NCBI GenBank assembly: GCA_007827375.1
Contig: VISH01000002.1
Span: forward strand, 3,187,001-3,251,000
DNA from: Alteromonadaceae bacterium 2753L.S.0a.02
GTDB lineage: Bacteria; Pseudomonadota; Gammaproteobacteria; Pseudomonadales; Cellvibrionaceae
DNA: 64,000 bases
Reading direction: 5' to 3'
The notes under the pieces were generated by a model. The model was given only the letters and a program-made list of their open reading frames with translations, was not told the DNA's origin and did no database searches. Each line of letters starts with the position of its first letter. Within the stretch, counting starts at the first letter, position 1. Positions 23,152 to 33,334 of this stretch are shown one piece after another. The position numbers were made by a program, and so were the translations under genes.

Positions 23152-24582
23152 ATGTTCTTCACTTCTGAGCGTCAGCATTTCTTCAAGCCGCTAACCAGCA
23201 AGTACCGGGAACAGGTGGTTCAGTGCCTGTGCCTGTTGTACCAGCGTTTGTACAGTTCCAATGCCGACTACGGTACCTCGCTGTCGCGGGATCAGATCGT
23301 CGAAATCCTTGAAGAGGCACTAGCTCGTGCACCGGTATTGGATGGCGACGACGGTGAGGAAGAAACCCGCTTTAAGAACACGCGTGAACAAGCTAATTGG
23401 ATTCTTAAACAATTGCTGGATTTTGGTTGGCTGGAGAAACAGGTAGACCCTGCTACGATGCAATCCACTTTCCCCTTCAGCCGCATGGGCCGCCAGTTTA
23501 CTCAGCCACTGGTTGAAGCGGACAACACACAGATTCGCACTCGACACCGCAACACCCGCAACACCCTTAACGCCCTAGAAGCATTTTTACTTCGCGGCGA
23601 AGTGCATGACCTCCTCGATGCCTTCGAGTATTCCGAGCGTATCGTCACCGACTTCACCGATATTATTTCAGAACTGGAAGAGCGCAAACGGCAGTTGGTT
23701 CGTGAAGTTGAGTCGCAACAGCTTGTGCAACAGGCTACCGATCAGTTTTTCGAGTTTATGGAGAAACGCTTCCAACCTGACGTTTCTGTGCGGCTCTCCG
23801 CCGATAGTGTTGAAAAACATCGCGACCAAATACAAAAAGCGCTTAATAAAATTCGCCGTAAACAGACTGAAAACAAGCGCGAAATCGAACTGCAGTTGCG
23901 TCGACTGGTTCCTGAGCTCGTCCATAAAAATCAGTCGGTGTTATGGTTTATTCTGGAAACGATTGAAAGACGCATGGGTAACGCTGCCGACATCATGCTG
24001 CCGGCACTGCGTCGGGCCTTGCACAGCTTTACCAAACGTGCAGATATTATCATTCGCCAACTAAGCTATCTTAACACTCAAAAAAATAATGATTTGTTGC
24101 AGCTTTGCAACAAACTACAAGCGCTACCAGATCATGCCTTTGACACAAAAATGGCAATTGTTGCGGAGCAACTTGCAGGCGTTAGGTTACAATTCATTGA
24201 TCCTGCACAAATAAAACTCCATGACCGTAAACGTACGGAGCCAATCAACACAAGTGTCGAAGAAAATTATCTGGTAGATACCGACGCACAGCGTGAGATT
24301 TTTATCCAACAATTGCTGGACCAAGCGTTTACCATCAACAACAATCAAGTCAGAGAATACATTATTAGAGCACTTCGCGCTGGCCGAAAAATATCTACTC
24401 GAAATCTACCAGTGAACAGTGCCAGTGATTTACTGGCGGTCGCTCATATCATTGAGCTTGCCACAATTAACAATTTAAGTAGCGATCAGCTATTTAGTGT
24501 GGAACCAACCGGAACCACTATCAGTTCAGAATTTTACATGCAGCAAGATGAATTTATTATCGAACTGCTAAATAAGCACTAA
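23152..24582 (+). CDS. jetA: Wadjet subunit JetA
   Basis: A 476-residue protein, the kleisin-like subunit of the Wadjet SMC complex. I choose the ATG at 23152, giving the typical MFFTSERQHFFKPL start; a GTG at 23095 would add 19 residues. The N-terminal domain (to about residue 130) looks like winged helix folds (YREQVVQCLCLLYQRLYSS, ANWILKQLLDFGWLEKQ), the middle is a long coiled coil (about 160-260), and the C-terminus is helical. Wadjet condensins recognise and cleave small circular DNA, limiting plasmids. The three following genes are jetB, jetC and jetD in standard order, which strengthens the call. It starts about 200 bases from the tRNA-Arg. Confidence 0.9.
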   Translation: MFFTSERQHFFKPLTSKYREQVVQCLCLLYQRLYSSNADYGTSLSRDQIVEILEEALARAPVLDGDDGEEETRFKNTREQANWILKQLLDFGWLEKQVDPATMQSTFPFSRMGRQFTQPLVEADNTQIRTRHRNTRNTLNALEAFLLRGEVHDLLDAFEYSERIVTDFTDIISELEERKRQLVREVESQQLVQQATDQFFEFMEKRFQPDVSVRLSADSVEKHRDQIQKALNKIRRKQTENKREIELQLRRLVPELVHKNQSVLWFILETIERRMGNAADIMLPALRRALHSFTKRADIIIRQLSYLNTQKNNDLLQLCNKLQALPDHAFDTKMAIVAEQLAGVRLQFIDPAQIKLHDRKRTEPINTSVEENYLVDTDAQREIFIQQLLDQAFTINNNQVREYIIRALRAGRKISTRNLPVNSASDLLAVAHIIELATINNLSSDQLFSVEPTGTTISSEFYMQQDEFIIELLNKH

Positions 24583-24589
24583 ATACACT

Positions 24590-25273
24590 ATGTTAGAAGA
24601 ATATTTAACAGAACAACTTCAAACAAGCGGCTTACAAAACGCAGAATTTTCTGAACTATTAATCCGCTTATTAGATTTCGGAGTGATTTGCCGAGACGAA
24701 AGTCAAATTGAAGCCTCCCTCTACGATCGCTACCTCCAGTGTTCTGAATTAGTTGAAGATTATCTCAGAGTCTTGGGCATTCGAGTACAACACGACCGAA
24801 AATTCGCATTTGTTCGACTATATCCACCGGGCTCGGAAATCCCAGGAATGATCGACGAAGAAAACTCGCCGTTTAACAGTGGTTTCAGAGTTCGTCCGAG
24901 CCAGCAGGAAATCGCCGTTATTTTAGTATTACGTGCCGAATATGAAAAATCCCTTCGCGAAGGACAAATCGACGAAAATGGTCAGGTATTACTGCCCCTT
25001 GAAGGTCTAGCAATTGCCATGAACAATCTATTAAAACGAAATCTTCCCGAAGGACTCATCGAACGAAAAAAGCTATTTACCCGATTGCGACAACTACGCC
25101 TGATTCAATATAACATGGAAGACGAGTTTGACAGTGACGAAAGCTGGTTAAGCATTCAACCCACTATAACCAGCTTCGTAACAGATCAAGTGTTAAACAG
25201 TCTTGGCGATGGTATTAGTGAACCAGAACCGGTCATTGCTAGCACACTCTTCAACAGTGAAGGTAGCCAGTAA
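24590..25273 (+). CDS. jetB: Wadjet subunit JetB
   Basis: A 227-residue acidic protein of the DUF4194 type, equivalent to the kite subunit MukE of condensins, which dimerizes and binds the kleisin. The middle contains FAFVRLYPPGSEIPG followed by RVRPSQQEIAVILVLRAEYE, typical of JetB, and ends with a winged-helix-like part (LFTRLRQLRLIQYNMEDEFD). It lies seven bases after jetA and its stop overlaps the jetC start (TAATG), so the proteins are made in linked amounts. Confidence 0.9.
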   Translation: MLEEYLTEQLQTSGLQNAEFSELLIRLLDFGVICRDESQIEASLYDRYLQCSELVEDYLRVLGIRVQHDRKFAFVRLYPPGSEIPGMIDEENSPFNSGFRVRPSQQEIAVILVLRAEYEKSLREGQIDENGQVLLPLEGLAIAMNNLLKRNLPEGLIERKKLFTRLRQLRLIQYNMEDEFDSDESWLSIQPTITSFVTDQVLNSLGDGISEPEPVIASTLFNSEGSQ

Positions 25274-28200
25274 TGTTTCTTAAAAAAGGTATCTTCGTAA
25301 ATTGGGGCAACATACCCCAGCTTGAATTCGAATTTGGACCCATTAATTTATTTTCGGGAGGCAATGGCTCTGGTAAAACTACGGCGGCAGACGCCATACA
25401 AACCTTAATGACGGCTGCCCACGAAAATTTATTTAATTTTAACCCCGGCCAGGATGAGACAACACAAAAAGGGCGCGGTGGCAAACAGGTTCGTACTCTG
25501 GCTTCATATGTGTTGGGCTGTGACGATGGTAGTTATGCACGGCCAGGTGCCAGTGACGGTTATGTTGCGGGTGTATTTCACCCCACTCAGGGCGAAAATG
25601 TTGAAGCATTCACCGCAATAATGTGCATGCGTGCCCACGTGGATAATGCGGGTCAGCTGAAGCAGGCAAGGCTCGACGATTTAATTTTTATTATTCTTCC
25701 GGGTGAGCAGCTGGCGCTTTCACACTTGATCCGCAGTTATCCCGACGGCAAGCATATTGTGCCAATCACTGAAATTAGCACACTGTTAAAAAAGGAATTT
25801 GGTGCAAAATCTGTAGAAATTTATGATAAGAAAGGCGCTTACTTGCGCCGGCTCTATGGTGCCCTGAGGGGACGACGCGAAGCTGTTTCTGATCGGGAAG
25901 CAAAGCATGCAGCACGCACTTTTTCGAATTTTATGGCTTATAAACCTGTTAAAAGCATCACAGAATTTGTGGCACGGGAAGTTCTTGAACCCAAGGATTT
26001 GGGTGACGCCATTAAAAATGTATCAGAATTGATGAAAACCATTCATCATATGGAATCCGATACCCGTGCGCTGCGAAATTCAATTGATGTACTGAGCAAC
26101 ACACAAGATTACACGCTACGTTACATTGATAGCTGGATTGAGCGCAAACTGGCCGAATATACTGAAGCCGCACGGCGTATGACTGTAAATCACAACGCCT
26201 ATCTCTCAGCTAAAAACCAGCAGCAGGAAACCCGTGAAGCGATTACACAAAATGAAAAACAATTACAACAATGTGAGCAGAGCAAGCGCCTAGCTCATGA
26301 AGAGGTAATCGCCCTAGAAGCACAAAGACAAGGTATAAAGGCATTAAAAGACAAAGACACCCTTGAAAAGCAGATTGCCGACGCAAATCAGTCGCTTGTT
26401 GAACATGCCCGCCCTTTACTGGAGCAACATCAGAAACTCGAAAAAAATATTCGAGCCAGCCAAATACTTTTACGTCTGCTGAATGAATGTTCCTTGGCGA
26501 TTGAGATACCGGCATTGGACAGCAAAAATTTCCGCACACTAGTAAAAAATGTTTCGGGCCACACAGAACTTTGTAATTTTGATCTCACTAAACTGCTAGG
26601 TAACGACTGGATAGATATCGCACCACTGGAGGATTACCTCGAAAAAGTGCTGCTAGCTGAGATCGACCACCGCCACCTCGCAGAAACACTCCGTAATACT
26701 GAATGCAATATAAGAGACCTGGTGGCACTACAAATGTCTGCGGCAAACCGCAAACGTGAAGAGCTACAGCAAAAACTCAAACTAAAACATAAAGAAATTC
26801 AAATTCTGGAAGCTCGCAAAGTTAGTTATCCGAGTCATGTGGAAACAGCGCTTGTCGCTATCAATAAAGCCTGCCCGGCTGCAGATCCACGCGTGTTGTG
26901 TGATTATATTGAAATACTGGACCCCCAATGGCAAATGGCCATCGAGGGATACCTGGGTGGAGCACGTTTTTCCATTATCGTTGAGTCAGAATTCGAAGCG
27001 CAGGCTATTAATATCGTACGCAGCCTCCCCGACGTACGTCGCAATCGTGCCCGGGTAATTCAGGGCTACAAAGCACAACGTGATTCAGAACGGCTGAGCC
27101 TACCAGCAAACTCGATTATTGAGGTTATGACATTTAACCACAAAACCGCTGAACACTATGTGCGAGCCTCTTACGGCAGTGTGTTATGTGTTACAGATGC
27201 TGAAGCATTGCGGACCACCGCGCGCGGTATCACTAGTGACGGCTTGGGGAGCGGCAACTACAGCATGTGGCGATGTGACCTGCCCGATAGCGAATTGGTA
27301 TTTGGGCAAGCTGCCAGGGAGAGAGCTTTAATCGCTAAACAACGAGAGAGCGAAACTCTCGCGCAAAGTGCTAACTCTGCCGAACAGGAATATCAAAGCA
27401 TTACTCGGATATTTGATCAGATTGAAATAATTCAGCCAGCACACTGCGGCACTGTGGTAGATAAAATACTCGAGTTGCATCGCCAAATTGCAACATCGCA
27501 AGCTGCGCTTGAGCGCCTCGATTTAAGTGATTTCGCAGCCCTCGAACAACAACTGAATTCACTCAAAGCCAGTTATCATGCATTAGACACTGAACACCGC
27601 GAACTCAGTAAAGAAACCGGTAGGCTTCACGAACGAGAACGTCAAAATTCACGCAAAGTGGATGAACTAGCCGATGCCATGGAAATATTCCAGGAAGCCA
27701 GAGACGCGGCGGAAGTAACGCTTGAGCGAATAGAAGAATGGTATCCATTGTTCAACAGCGAACAAGCTTTGGAAACCGCAGATCGTATCACCGCACAGAC
27801 AGCAGGTGATTTTAATTTTGAGCAAGAAGCAAACGCACTCCTAGATCGACTCGAAAAAATCGAACGAGAGCTCTACCAAAGTGTGATACAGCACAACCAA
27901 CAGTGCCAAACACACGACGCCATCGTTTACGATACCGGGTATGGTGACCGCCACGGCGATGATTTCTTTAAACGGGTGATCAAACTTCACGAAGAAGTCG
28001 CACTCATTCACAATCGATTAAAAAACAACGTCCTAATCGATAAATTTGAGCAGCTCACCAGCTTGAGAGACAGTTTCAATACGGCATTTGTCACCAATCT
28101 ATGCCACTCCATCTATCAAGCGATTGGCGATGGTAAGCGTGTCTTGGAAGATTTGAATCGAGAGCTTGAACATCACCGATTTGGTGCTGACCGAGAGCGC

Positions 28201-28899
28201 TTTCGCTTCGACTACCAGTGGGTTCCGGAGTACTACGAATACTGGCGCTTTTTCAAGGAACTTATCGATCTCCCCAATTTGGGTGACGGCGCCAGTTTGT
28301 TCAATGCAGATCTGTCACCCAAAGCGTGCAAAGTGCGCGATAAATTACTGGAAATGCTCCTCGCCCCGGATGAACAGATCGCTCTTCGGGAATTGCATCG
28401 CATAAGCGACTACCGCAACTACCGCCAATACGAAATCTACAAAGAGCCCGAGGGCAAAGCACCGATCGCTCTCAGCCAATATGGCACTGGTTCAGGTGGC
28501 CAATTGGAAACCCCTGCGTATATTATTCGTTCTGCGGCAGTGACTTCGGCATTCCGGTTTAACGAAGGCAATTCACACCTCCGTATGGTATTGGTGGACG
28601 AAGCCTTCTCCAAAATGGATGAAACCCGCTCTCGCGAGGTTATTAACTACCTTACTCAAACCCTTGGGTTGCAGCTGGTATTCATAATGCCAACCAGTAA
28701 ATCCGGACCATTCATGGATTTGATCAGCAACCAGTTCGTGTTCAGTAAGTGTCCTATTGCACCGAAAATAGGTGAACTCAATACGCGAGTACTAGTCGAT
28801 AGAAAAGTGTGTAATCAAGAAAAAATAAGGGAACTCTGGGCGAACCATCGACGAACTGTACGTCATCAAGGTATGCTCGATTTCATGGAAGGGCTGTAG
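25273..28899 (+). CDS. jetC: Wadjet SMC-like ATPase JetC
   Basis: A 1208-residue SMC/MukB-type ATPase. The N-terminal head has Walker A LFSGGNGSGKTTAADA (about residues 27-42); long coiled coils (about 290-430 and 690-870) flank a hinge-like globular part (about 520-680); the C-terminal head has an ABC signature region with LSQYGTGSGGQLETPAYI and Walker B RMVLVDEAFSKMDETRS followed by LVFIMPT. JetC drives ATP-dependent DNA loop extrusion, and when the complex meets itself on a small circle JetD cuts the DNA. Length and order fit the family. A 63-base gap separates it from jetD. Confidence 0.93.
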   Translation: MFLKKGIFVNWGNIPQLEFEFGPINLFSGGNGSGKTTAADAIQTLMTAAHENLFNFNPGQDETTQKGRGGKQVRTLASYVLGCDDGSYARPGASDGYVAGVFHPTQGENVEAFTAIMCMRAHVDNAGQLKQARLDDLIFIILPGEQLALSHLIRSYPDGKHIVPITEISTLLKKEFGAKSVEIYDKKGAYLRRLYGALRGRREAVSDREAKHAARTFSNFMAYKPVKSITEFVAREVLEPKDLGDAIKNVSELMKTIHHMESDTRALRNSIDVLSNTQDYTLRYIDSWIERKLAEYTEAARRMTVNHNAYLSAKNQQQETREAITQNEKQLQQCEQSKRLAHEEVIALEAQRQGIKALKDKDTLEKQIADANQSLVEHARPLLEQHQKLEKNIRASQILLRLLNECSLAIEIPALDSKNFRTLVKNVSGHTELCNFDLTKLLGNDWIDIAPLEDYLEKVLLAEIDHRHLAETLRNTECNIRDLVALQMSAANRKREELQQKLKLKHKEIQILEARKVSYPSHVETALVAINKACPAADPRVLCDYIEILDPQWQMAIEGYLGGARFSIIVESEFEAQAINIVRSLPDVRRNRARVIQGYKAQRDSERLSLPANSIIEVMTFNHKTAEHYVRASYGSVLCVTDAEALRTTARGITSDGLGSGNYSMWRCDLPDSELVFGQAARERALIAKQRESETLAQSANSAEQEYQSITRIFDQIEIIQPAHCGTVVDKILELHRQIATSQAALERLDLSDFAALEQQLNSLKASYHALDTEHRELSKETGRLHERERQNSRKVDELADAMEIFQEARDAAEVTLERIEEWYPLFNSEQALETADRITAQTAGDFNFEQEANALLDRLEKIERELYQSVIQHNQQCQTHDAIVYDTGYGDRHGDDFFKRVIKLHEEVALIHNRLKNNVLIDKFEQLTSLRDSFNTAFVTNLCHSIYQAIGDGKRVLEDLNRELEHHRFGADRERFRFDYQWVPEYYEYWRFFKELIDLPNLGDGASLFNADLSPKACKVRDKLLEMLLAPDEQIALRELHRISDYRNYRQYEIYKEPEGKAPIALSQYGTGSGGQLETPAYIIRSAAVTSAFRFNEGNSHLRMVLVDEAFSKMDETRSREVINYLTQTLGLQLVFIMPTSKSGPFMDLISNQFVFSKCPIAPKIGELNTRVLVDRKVCNQEKIRELWANHRRTVRHQGMLDFMEGL

Positions 28900-28962
28900 C
28901 AAGAAACTGCTGCTCGTCGCAGTGTAAGAATTAGACAATCTGACCCCCCGTGGGGTAGTGTT

Positions 28963-30120
28963 ATGAATGTAGAAGAAAAGGTATTTCGGGCGCGTCCGCG
29001 CTGGGTGGACGAAGAACCCATGGTCGCAGGGTTGTTAGACACCTTTCTGCACAAGCTCGAAAAGGGTCACCGCCTTACAATGCGGGTGAATGAGAAGAAT
29101 CTGCCCGAGCTATTCGATTTCGACTCTGGTGAGACCAAGTACCTCTGGTCACTGGTCAAATCCCTGAACAACGAATATCACATTCTCTCCATTCGATATG
29201 GGCGTACCAAACCCTATCAGGAAGCGTATGACAACGCTCAGTTGGTTTTCAATGACGAGAAAGAGGAGCTTGTTCGCGACTGGCTAAACCGACCAGCACT
29301 CGACCCTTATGCCCTACTCTGGCACGATGCCTTACACAAACTCGCAAACCGCTTTGAAGACCACGGCCAAACCTTTAACGAACAGATGGTTCGCTTAGCG
29401 GATCGCGGCGCCGAACAGACATTGCGAGCGTTTGCGCGTATTGGTGGTGAACTGCAAAAGCCCATCACTCTCCGCGCGCTGTCAGCGCGTTGTTTCTGGG
29501 GGGATTCCAAGTTTCTGGACCACCGCGAAGAGCTGGTACGCGCGCTCTACCCCCACTCTTGCCATAACCTGCTTCCACGCCCGGTACTTATGACTGTGCA
29601 CCTGGCCAGCAACTTCAAGCGAGTACTTTTCGTTGAAAATCAAGACACCTTCCTCGCCCTTTCAGAAATTGAGCTACCCGAAGTGAGCTTGGTGTACAGT
29701 GCTGGCTTTCGGGGTTCTGCATCCCGAATTCGCACGACGGGCAATGTCATCTTCAGCTACCTCGGCACACACGAAGGCAAGGTTCGGGATATTTTTGAAA
29801 GCTGGTGGTTGGGCGCGATAAACAACGAACGTGCAAAGGTGTATTTCTGGGGAGATCTGGATTTTACCGGGCTCGCCATTTTGAAATCTTTAAAAACCCC
29901 TTTCCCCACCATTGCCGCTTGGAAAACCGGTTACTACCCCTTGCTCGAACGACTACAGCAAGGCCTAGGCCACGATCAGGAGAGCAGCGGTAAAGAGCGC
30001 CAAAAAGACCCTGAATCTACAGGGTGTGAGATTGCAGACCTTGAACTGTTACCAGCAATACGTGAGCAGGGCGAGTTTATTGATCAGGAAGCTGTGCTGA
30101 TACGTGAGTTGCAAATTTAG
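28963..30120 (+). CDS. jetD: Wadjet nuclease subunit JetD
   Basis: A 385-residue protein with an N-terminal DUF3322-like part and a C-terminal TOPRIM-like DUF2220 domain. The TOPRIM acidic residues are visible as RVLFVENQDTFLAL (about residues 222-235) and KVYFWGDLDFTGLAIL (about 289-304). JetD dimers make the double-strand cut in circular plasmid DNA once the SMC complex stalls. All four subunits appear intact, so the system should be active. It is preceded by a short spacer with the sequence TGACCCCCCGTGGGG, which may carry part of a weak hairpin; the TTATG just before the start has a GGGGTAG ribosome-binding stretch. Confidence 0.92.
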   Translation: MNVEEKVFRARPRWVDEEPMVAGLLDTFLHKLEKGHRLTMRVNEKNLPELFDFDSGETKYLWSLVKSLNNEYHILSIRYGRTKPYQEAYDNAQLVFNDEKEELVRDWLNRPALDPYALLWHDALHKLANRFEDHGQTFNEQMVRLADRGAEQTLRAFARIGGELQKPITLRALSARCFWGDSKFLDHREELVRALYPHSCHNLLPRPVLMTVHLASNFKRVLFVENQDTFLALSEIELPEVSLVYSAGFRGSASRIRTTGNVIFSYLGTHEGKVRDIFESWWLGAINNERAKVYFWGDLDFTGLAILKSLKTPFPTIAAWKTGYYPLLERLQQGLGHDQESSGKERQKDPESTGCEIADLELLPAIREQGEFIDQEAVLIRELQI

Positions 30121-30550
30121 CCCATTGCATTTTGGTTATTCGCCGTTTCGTATGCTGTTTTATACAAGCGTTTACACAATAACATGCGCAAAAGATTACA
30201 ACAACTAAGTGGTTTTTCTAAATAAAGCCTGTAAATCGCTCAAACATTCAATGCAAAAAAGGCCACCCTAAGGTGGCTCGAGAAGTAAAGCAGCGAGAAA
30301 TTAGATTGTGGAATTATCATTCAAAAAAAATAAAATCTGCTAATAATCCATGACAAGGATTGCGTTCATAGCAAGCTCGTTAGTACAAGCATTAATTCAT
30401 CAATCGAGCTCAGATATCCGTTAAGAAAAGTTTTACATTTTGTTCTACATTGAGAATTTGCTTTTATCAGCAGCTCAATTCTTAGCGTTAAATTATTGAA
30501 TTTCTCAAACCCTGAAAGCCACCCAGCCGAGCTGGGCGGCGCTCTTCGCT
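30121..30550. other. Intergenic stretch between jetD and the TonB receptor
   Basis: No gene is evident. It is AT-rich and contains the probable receptor-transcript terminator described separately (30255-30278) and a hairpin CCCAGC-CGA-GCTGGG at about 30520-30534 close to the receptor stop codon. Confidence 0.5.
30255..30278 (-). terminator. Probable terminator of the TonB receptor gene
   Basis: GCCACC (30262-30267) pairs with GGTGGC (30272-30277); on the minus strand the stem is followed by a run of six T. It also lies between convergent genes jetD and the receptor. Confidence 0.65.
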
Positions 30551-33334
30551 TTAGAAGCTTGCCCGAACACCTAGCGCATAACGAGGGCTATTGGTTTGCG
30601 CATACAAGAACTGGTCACTAAAGCGACTGTACTTGTAAGTTTCTTCTCCGGTAATATTAATCCCTTCCAAAAACAGAGTTATAGCGTCGGTTAAGTCGTA
30701 ACTGGCTGACAGGTCGATCTGACCGTAGGCATCCACCTGAGTTGGCTCCCCGGTGGTTGTTGTAAAAGTATGGCCAAATTTTTCGACGAACTTATCTCGC
30801 CAATTGTAAGCAACTCGAGCCTGAATACCATGCTTGTCATAAAACCCCACCAAGTTAGCGGAGTCGCCCAACCCAAGCACCGCTGATGAATCTATCTGGT
30901 CGGTTTCAAACGGAGAATCCGTTTCGACCATGGTTGCGTTCGCAATAAACCCAAAGCCACTTTCGCCAAAGGTATATTGTGCCGCCAGCTCAACACCCTG
31001 AATTTTCTTGGTATCCTGGTTTTGTGGGCGATTAATATTAAACACTACGTCCTCACCCGTGCTTGGGTCAGTCACTCCCGCAATAGTTTCAGCGGTTCCA
31101 TACTTGACAACAAAGTTGTCGACGGTTTTTTTGAAGAAACCAGCAGAAATTGCACTGACATCATTCAAATACCATTCGAAAGATAAATCGATATTGTCGG
31201 CGATATAGGGCTTGAGATCCGGGTTACCTGCAGACCCATCACCTGCCTGGCCCTCACGAATGTTACCGAAACTCCGAGCAGAGCGCATGTCGGCCAATTC
31301 TGGGCGAGCTATTGATCTCGAAGAGGCAAAACGCACAATAACGTCATCTGTAACCTCGTATTTGACGGTCATACTCGGCAGGAAAACTTCGTATTCGTCG
31401 CCATCGGTATAGTTGGCCGCATCACCGAAGTAACGCCGCATATTCTCTGCCACACCAGAACCGCTATCGACTAACTCAAGACCAATTAGAGTTGTTTCCA
31501 ATGAAGTGGAATCAATCGAAGTACTCTCAACACGGGTGCCCGCAACAATTTCCAATGGCCTGTCGGCAAGTTCCACCTCAGCGGTAAATTCAACATAGGC
31601 CGCGATTGTTTTTTCATTAATAATAAACCAGTCGTCCTGCTTCACCAGGTCCAAGCCATTGACATCTGGACTCTGTTGCAGGGTCGACAACCAACTGGAA
31701 GCTGCGTTTGGGTCGAAAGTGATAAATGCGATATCACCAACAAATGCGTGGTCAATCGTTTCTACTTTATAACCTGCAGCTTGCGCATCAGCTACAGTCT
31801 CAAACAATCCATGATATGTTTCCAGATCATAATCTGTACCATCTTCACCATCCCAATCGTACTCAAAATCACCTACGAGCGGAAAAATACCCCGGAAGTT
31901 ATAGGCTTGAGAGTTGTCACCATTATTATTGTTATAGTTATAGGCCGTTTTTGTTTGGTCGGTGTACATAATCCCGGCCTTAAATGAAGCATTATCGCCT
32001 TCAAACACGTAATCCATTCGGTATTGATCAACTTCATCAAGACGATAATTTGAGTAGACATCCTGCTGATGTAATTTGGCTGCAGCCAAACTGATATCCG
32101 CGTTATCGTAATAATGGCTGGCAATACCGCTGCGTGTGTCAAACATGAGACTGAGCGGAACCGCCTGAATATCGGATGCGTTAACGTTTCGCTCCTGATC
32201 AGGGTTTCGCTCAGCGTCTGCCGTGGAAAAATCGAAGCCTAGCGACTGCGTGTCGCTAATGGCCCACTCAATATTGAGGCCGACTTGAGTGCCTATTTGA
32301 CGACTTTCGGGCGCCCTCATAAACATATCCAAGCCTATATTATTCAAACCAAGACTGGTTAATGTCTCTGTAGAGCTCATCGATGCCGGCGTGTCATACT
32401 GGAAACCAAACCAGTACGCGCTCTCCATTTTGTTACCCTTTACCTTCAGGTCAGAGTAATTAGCATCCAGTGTAGCGGTGAGAGATTCAGTGGGAGCATA
32501 CTGCAGCGCAGCACTGGCATTCACCCGCTCGCGGTTCCATTCAGCGCGCCCTTGGACTGTCTGAGTAGGATAAAAGTTTGCCTGCACTTCGCCATCCTGA
32601 AACGGTAGACGCTCACTACCCCAGCCCCGTTCTTTAACGATTTCTTCACGATTGTTCCAGCGAGTAACTTCAACATAATCCGTCAGAGTTTCTCGCTCCT
32701 GATAATTGGCAGCAACCAGTACACCGAACTTATCATTGAAATTTTTACTGTAAAGCGCAGAAACTGCAGGCGTAGTACTATCAGCATCCAAATCGGTCAG
32801 CGCTTTTGCTGAACCCATAATTTTGTCGCCAATTTCTAGCGGACGAGCAGTTTTCACATTTACCGTAGCACCAATACCCCCAGATTGAAGCCCAGCCGGA
32901 TTTGTTTTAGTAACTTCAACAGCGCTCACTAATTCAGCAGCCAGAGTTTCAAAATTAAACCCACGCCCTGTATTTGCATTGGGCATTGAGCGACCATTAA
33001 GAGTCACCAAATTAAATTGAGGCCCAAGACCACGAACCGTTATTTGACTACCCTCGCCACCGCTTCGGCTAATGGAAACACCCGTGATCCGCTGAAGAGA
33101 TTCTGCGAGGTTTGTATCTGGAAATTTACCGATGTCCTCGGCGGAGATCGCATCCACCACTCCGTTGGCTTGGCGCTTGATATCCATGGCCTGTTCGAGG
33201 CTAGCACGAATACCTGTTACAACTACCTCCTCCAGCGGTTGATTGTTTTCGTCTACTTGAGCATTGGCCAGACTCGCCGAAACACATAAACTCAATAGTC
33301 CTGCTTTACTAATTCCTAAAACGTTGTTGTTCAC
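30551..33334 (-). CDS. TonB-dependent outer-membrane receptor
   Basis: A 927-residue receptor. The GTG at 33334 is preceded by AGAGGG and starts a signal peptide (NVLGISKAGLLSLCVSASLANA); a TTG at 33364 in frame is less likely. A plug domain follows (EEVVVTGIRASLEQAMDIKR, SAEDIGKFPDTNLAESLQRITG, then GGIGATVNVKT), and a long barrel ends in aromatic LGVRASF. This sort of receptor, with IKRQANGVVDAISAEDIGKFPD, is abundant in marine polysaccharide degraders and often imports oligosaccharides, but the substrate cannot be told here as no glycoside hydrolases or transporters stand nearby. It is convergent with the Wadjet genes and monocistronic. Confidence 0.93.
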   Translation of the reverse strand: MNNNVLGISKAGLLSLCVSASLANAQVDENNQPLEEVVVTGIRASLEQAMDIKRQANGVVDAISAEDIGKFPDTNLAESLQRITGVSISRSGGEGSQITVRGLGPQFNLVTLNGRSMPNANTGRGFNFETLAAELVSAVEVTKTNPAGLQSGGIGATVNVKTARPLEIGDKIMGSAKALTDLDADSTTPAVSALYSKNFNDKFGVLVAANYQERETLTDYVEVTRWNNREEIVKERGWGSERLPFQDGEVQANFYPTQTVQGRAEWNRERVNASAALQYAPTESLTATLDANYSDLKVKGNKMESAYWFGFQYDTPASMSSTETLTSLGLNNIGLDMFMRAPESRQIGTQVGLNIEWAISDTQSLGFDFSTADAERNPDQERNVNASDIQAVPLSLMFDTRSGIASHYYDNADISLAAAKLHQQDVYSNYRLDEVDQYRMDYVFEGDNASFKAGIMYTDQTKTAYNYNNNNGDNSQAYNFRGIFPLVGDFEYDWDGEDGTDYDLETYHGLFETVADAQAAGYKVETIDHAFVGDIAFITFDPNAASSWLSTLQQSPDVNGLDLVKQDDWFIINEKTIAAYVEFTAEVELADRPLEIVAGTRVESTSIDSTSLETTLIGLELVDSGSGVAENMRRYFGDAANYTDGDEYEVFLPSMTVKYEVTDDVIVRFASSRSIARPELADMRSARSFGNIREGQAGDGSAGNPDLKPYIADNIDLSFEWYLNDVSAISAGFFKKTVDNFVVKYGTAETIAGVTDPSTGEDVVFNINRPQNQDTKKIQGVELAAQYTFGESGFGFIANATMVETDSPFETDQIDSSAVLGLGDSANLVGFYDKHGIQARVAYNWRDKFVEKFGHTFTTTTGEPTQVDAYGQIDLSASYDLTDAITLFLEGINITGEETYKYSRFSDQFLYAQTNSPRYALGVRASF

